From assembly GCA_030062745.1 (NCBI GenBank), contig CP099840.1, positions 28,461,006-28,525,005 on the forward strand: a DNA stretch of 64,000 nt, in the 5' to 3' direction. Positions 61,001-64,000 of this stretch are shown here, one piece after another. Positions within the stretch are counted from its first letter, which is position 1. Each line of letters opens with the position of its first letter. The DNA comes from Capitulum mitella (Eukaryota; Arthropoda; Thecostraca; Pollicipedomorpha; Pollicipedidae). Below the pieces are notes generated by a model. That model did not search any database, was not told where the DNA came from, and was given only the letters and a program-made list of their open reading frames with translations. Both the position numbers and the translations under genes were made by a program.

Positions 61001-62101
61001 TTCTAACGTGACAAAGCGAAGGACAACAAAGGACAAGAAAGCTGACAATGGGTGACCCGTACATCTCTGACAACACTGATGACGACTCGCCAGTGGAACA
61101 TTAAACGGCCAGACGACACATTAAATGGAATGAACACTGCGTGCGGCAGGTCGAAACGCTCTCATTAGAACGCGAACCAGGGTCTCCCCGAGGACGTGCG
61201 ACTGCGTACAGATGCTACAGCCTCTGGGCCGGCTGGCACCCCACTCCCTCTCACCTTGCTCCACTGCTCGCTGCTGTGCGTGAGGACAGCCCGCACCATG
61301 CTGTCCGCGATGAAGTTGCCCAGGTTACACTCCCGGCGGCGGCAGACCGTCCGGTCCCCCACCAGCTGCACCGCCGTCTCGCCGATCACGGCCGCCTCCT
61401 TGGCACGCACCTGCCGCGCGCAGCACGATCAGCGCTGCTGGGCGCATCTCCCCACTGCCGGCTGCAGATTGCTGTACATGCGGCAAGCATACAGCGATCT
61501 GCACATTGCGAACCTTTGCGGTTATGTGCAATGCACATTACGTACACAGTGCGCCGTGTAAGTGCTCCTGGGACGCCGGACGTCGCGTCTGGGTTAAGGG
61601 AGGTAACGAACGACGCAGCACCATGCCAGAATGACCCGCATCCAGATCGTCAAATGCGAATGTTTTTATTCAGAGTAACAGGCAAGATCTGTTCTGAAAT
61701 CGGAACTCAGGAAATGACCAGAACGCAAAAGGTCATGTCGTCAAGTGGTGCTCAAGAAACGTCTGACATGCTTCAGGGCCAAGAGCAGAAAACGACAGTA
61801 TACTGAGGCACCTGAGCTAGATGCACGAGCAGAATTAGCCAACCAAGCCACCACGCTGTCTTGTTCACCTGTTTGGTGTAGACTGCCAGCCGCTGTTCCG
61901 CCTCCAGATCCTTCTCGCCATCCAGCACGACCGGGTTACCGGACCAGTCGCGTACCTCGCCAGCACCGTCAAACGTCACGTTCAGCACGCCCAAGTACTT
62001 GCCGTACTGATACGCCTGCACGACGAGCACGGTGCGGCCGGATGGCTGCTTCACCACCGTGGGGTACGGCCCTTCCACGGGGTCATCGTCCGGGACGTTC
62101 C
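58097..62101 (-). CDS. Ecto-5'-nucleotidase/apyrase family, copy 2 (exons 4-8, partial)
   Basis: Exons on the minus strand: 62101-61869, 61410-61255, 59862-59661, 58863-58660 and 58299-58097. They match exons 4-8 of copy 1 in order, phase and length (233, 156, 202, 204 and 203 nt); only the last differs. The encoded part is the C-terminal substrate-binding domain: VEGPYPTVVKQ, RRECNLGNF, YMGGGVRDSI (the conserved GGGxR that contacts substrate), QPFGNTV, YDLSQPVGS and GGDSYDV. No frameshift or stop is seen. The final exon runs past EGRIRFVNGTR into an Ala/Val/Leu-rich end (TALAVVLACSVAASKA), a typical GPI-anchor signal, so the product should sit on the outer membrane face. Exons 1-3, with the metal-binding catalytic half, are not found between 62102 and 64000 and must lie beyond the window, or are lost. 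Confidence 0.9.
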
Positions 62102-62464
62102 CTGAGGCAGAGTGGCTGGTCAGATAGCACAGTGCCTGTGAGCCTGGACCGAGGTACCAATGTAAGAAAGCGAGATAAATGGAGAGCCTAATTAACGCAT
62201 GCCGAAGTCAAGGAACTTAGGAGAATGAACACATTTGTCATGACCTCCCATATTCCTAGCATTATTAGCGTGTAAACAACATTGAAGCCAATAAGACGCC
62301 ATGTGAGACGCATGGTGAGTAAAGCCTACTTCGTTGCTGCTTGCAGTATTTCCTTCCCATTGTGCATTTCGCAAAACAAAATCTACAGTCTACAGTTTTG
62401 TCTTGTCTTGTCTTTCTCGACTTCAGTACCCATGAACAAAAGGATAGTTATCAATATTTATATG

Positions 62465-62513
<49 letters not shown>

Positions 62514-64000
62514 CTTTACATGCAAATAGCTGCTCTTTAAAGAGTAACGTTTGTCTGTGATATTATTTTCTGACATTACCGAACAGTTCATAAAGACACG
62601 GGAAAAAAGTTTAGGAGCGAAAACATTGCCCCCCGGAATGAATATTTGACAGAAATGTCTTGCATACTAAGGCATGGCAAATGTAAACACATGTCAGTCT
62701 AAAAATTAAGCTATCTTTTGGGGAAAATTTATAATTTGATGTCCAGTAGTTGTGGAGTTGTTAACCTTCAACAAGCGTTTTGTTTTATTTTGTTCTGCTA
62801 GGTGACGTAAGACCCACTCAGCAGCCAGATTCGTTCGAAAGTATATTTCCAACCAAGGCCCTACATACACTTCCAACTGTATAAAGAAACTCATCCTTTC
62901 GTGCAAAGCCATGGCATGCTCCGCAACGCCTTTGCCCACTGTCTAAACGCACTGCCAATCTGCAAATCAAGTCCTACCTTACTACCATGACTATTCAAGA
63001 TGCGGATACGTCTGATGTCGGCACGCATAATCGGCCATCCTTGAATGTTAAGTTCTCCTGTCAACCTTGTTCTCCTTGTCTCCCATTATCTCAGCCAGCC
63101 ATGAAAAGGTCGAAAAGGTCGGACCTTGAGCCTGGCCGCACGCGCATTCTCTGGGCATGAGACATCATGTTGTTTTACACTTCAGGTGCTAAGTGCCAGA
63201 TGGAAGACTCTGCAAGTGGCAGTAATTTGCTGGCAAACAAAGCCTCTTGTTTGACTCAGGTGTGAAACGCAAACGGACAGCCACGGCTACGACTGCGCTG
63301 AGTCATTAGGCCATACAGTCAAGCTCGGCCACCGTTCACGCTAGTGAACATGGCTAGGGACCCTGCGGCTAAAAAACAGAAACAACAGCAACAAAACGCA
63401 CCAAGCTGAACCTCCTTGGTTCAAGGGCATGGAAGCTTCAGTTAAAATTTACTGAGCGAAATTCACATTGTACATGGTAGAGTGACCTGTCAGAAGACAT
63501 CTCAAGACATCACGAGACATCGTTTGAGCAGCGCTACCAGCGTAAAACAAACGTGTTTTTTGGAAGTGTAGCTGGAACAACGGCAGAACCGTTCGGTGCT
63601 CCAAGGTAAGAATGCAATCAGGACTTTTTGAATGGAGTAAGGAGATCGGCAATATGTATAAAAGTTAAACATTCTGGACACCAAAGACATGTTACTGGTT
63701 AAAGTGGATAATTGGAACGAATGGAGGTCGATGAGCCCATATGACCCTGCCTTGTTATGCTGTTGCTCAGTGACCAAATCTGCGCTAGTATACGAAAACA
63801 AATTGCGAACACATAAAACTTGAATCCTTCAGCATCGATTTTAAACCTCGCTCAGTAAGCAGGTTCCTGACGAAGTACGAGGAATGGTGAAGCAAATTTC
63901 CAAGAATGCCTTTGAATTTAGATGCGAATTGTAATCAACGCATCATGAAATATCTTCATGAGGGTTGTCTAACGTGCATCGCTGCTATTTCAATCAGCAT
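62102..64000 (-). other. Intron/upstream sequence of 5'-nucleotidase copy 2
   Basis: Begins with the intron 3 acceptor (ctgcctcag) of copy 2. No exon matching copy 1 exons 1-3 was found on the minus strand, and no other gene was recognised on either strand. Confidence 0.45.
62468..62512 (+). repeat. (TA)n microsatellite
   Basis: About 22 TA units in the presumed third intron of the second 5'-nucleotidase gene. Confidence 0.95.

Overview
The window is animal nuclear DNA. It has spliced genes with GT-AG introns, GC-rich and Ala/Arg-rich coding exons, AT-richer non-coding DNA, microsatellites and eight kinds of mobile-element sequence. An ionotropic receptor (a protostome chemosensory family) together with Helitron, Tigger, mariner and Gypsy sequences points to an arthropod. 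The very GC-rich single exons would fit a crustacean such as a barnacle, but the species is an inference.

Layout. (1) 1-3447: a long inverted repeat (arms 1-863 and 2605-3447) encloses one intact GC-rich ORF resembling the vertebrate CXorf65 protein. (2) 5683-13336, minus: a two-exon ionotropic receptor (IR). Its 5.7-kb intron holds a LINE fragment, a Tigger relic and an odd tract of almost pure G and T. (3) 16734-30332, minus: a complete eight-exon ALAD (porphobilinogen synthase) gene. I could read it from ATG to stop with consistent splice phases (1002 nt, 333 aa). Its sixth intron (17295-26445) carries three head-to-tail Helitrons on the same strand as the gene. (4) 31.6-45.6 kb: a mobile-element zone with a frameshifted mariner, a 2.2-kb block with no CpG, a tRNA-derived SINE, a decayed Gypsy element, a 154-bp tandem repeat rich in nuclear-receptor half-sites, a fold-back element and a tyrosine-recombinase fragment. 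(5) 47389-62101: two convergent ecto-5'-nucleotidase (CD73/apyrase family) genes. The plus copy is complete in exon structure but has a frameshift in exon 6 and no hydrophobic C-terminus. The minus copy, of which exons 4-8 are in the window, is intact and ends in a GPI-type tail.

The host genes have unrelated roles: haem synthesis (ALAD), chemosensation (IR), extracellular AMP hydrolysis (5'-nucleotidases) and one unknown. The most notable structures are the Helitron array, with an exact 3'-end/5'-end junction and shuffled internal 248-bp repeats; a minisatellite grown from an exon/splice-donor boundary in the first 5'-nucleotidase; and the CpG-free block.
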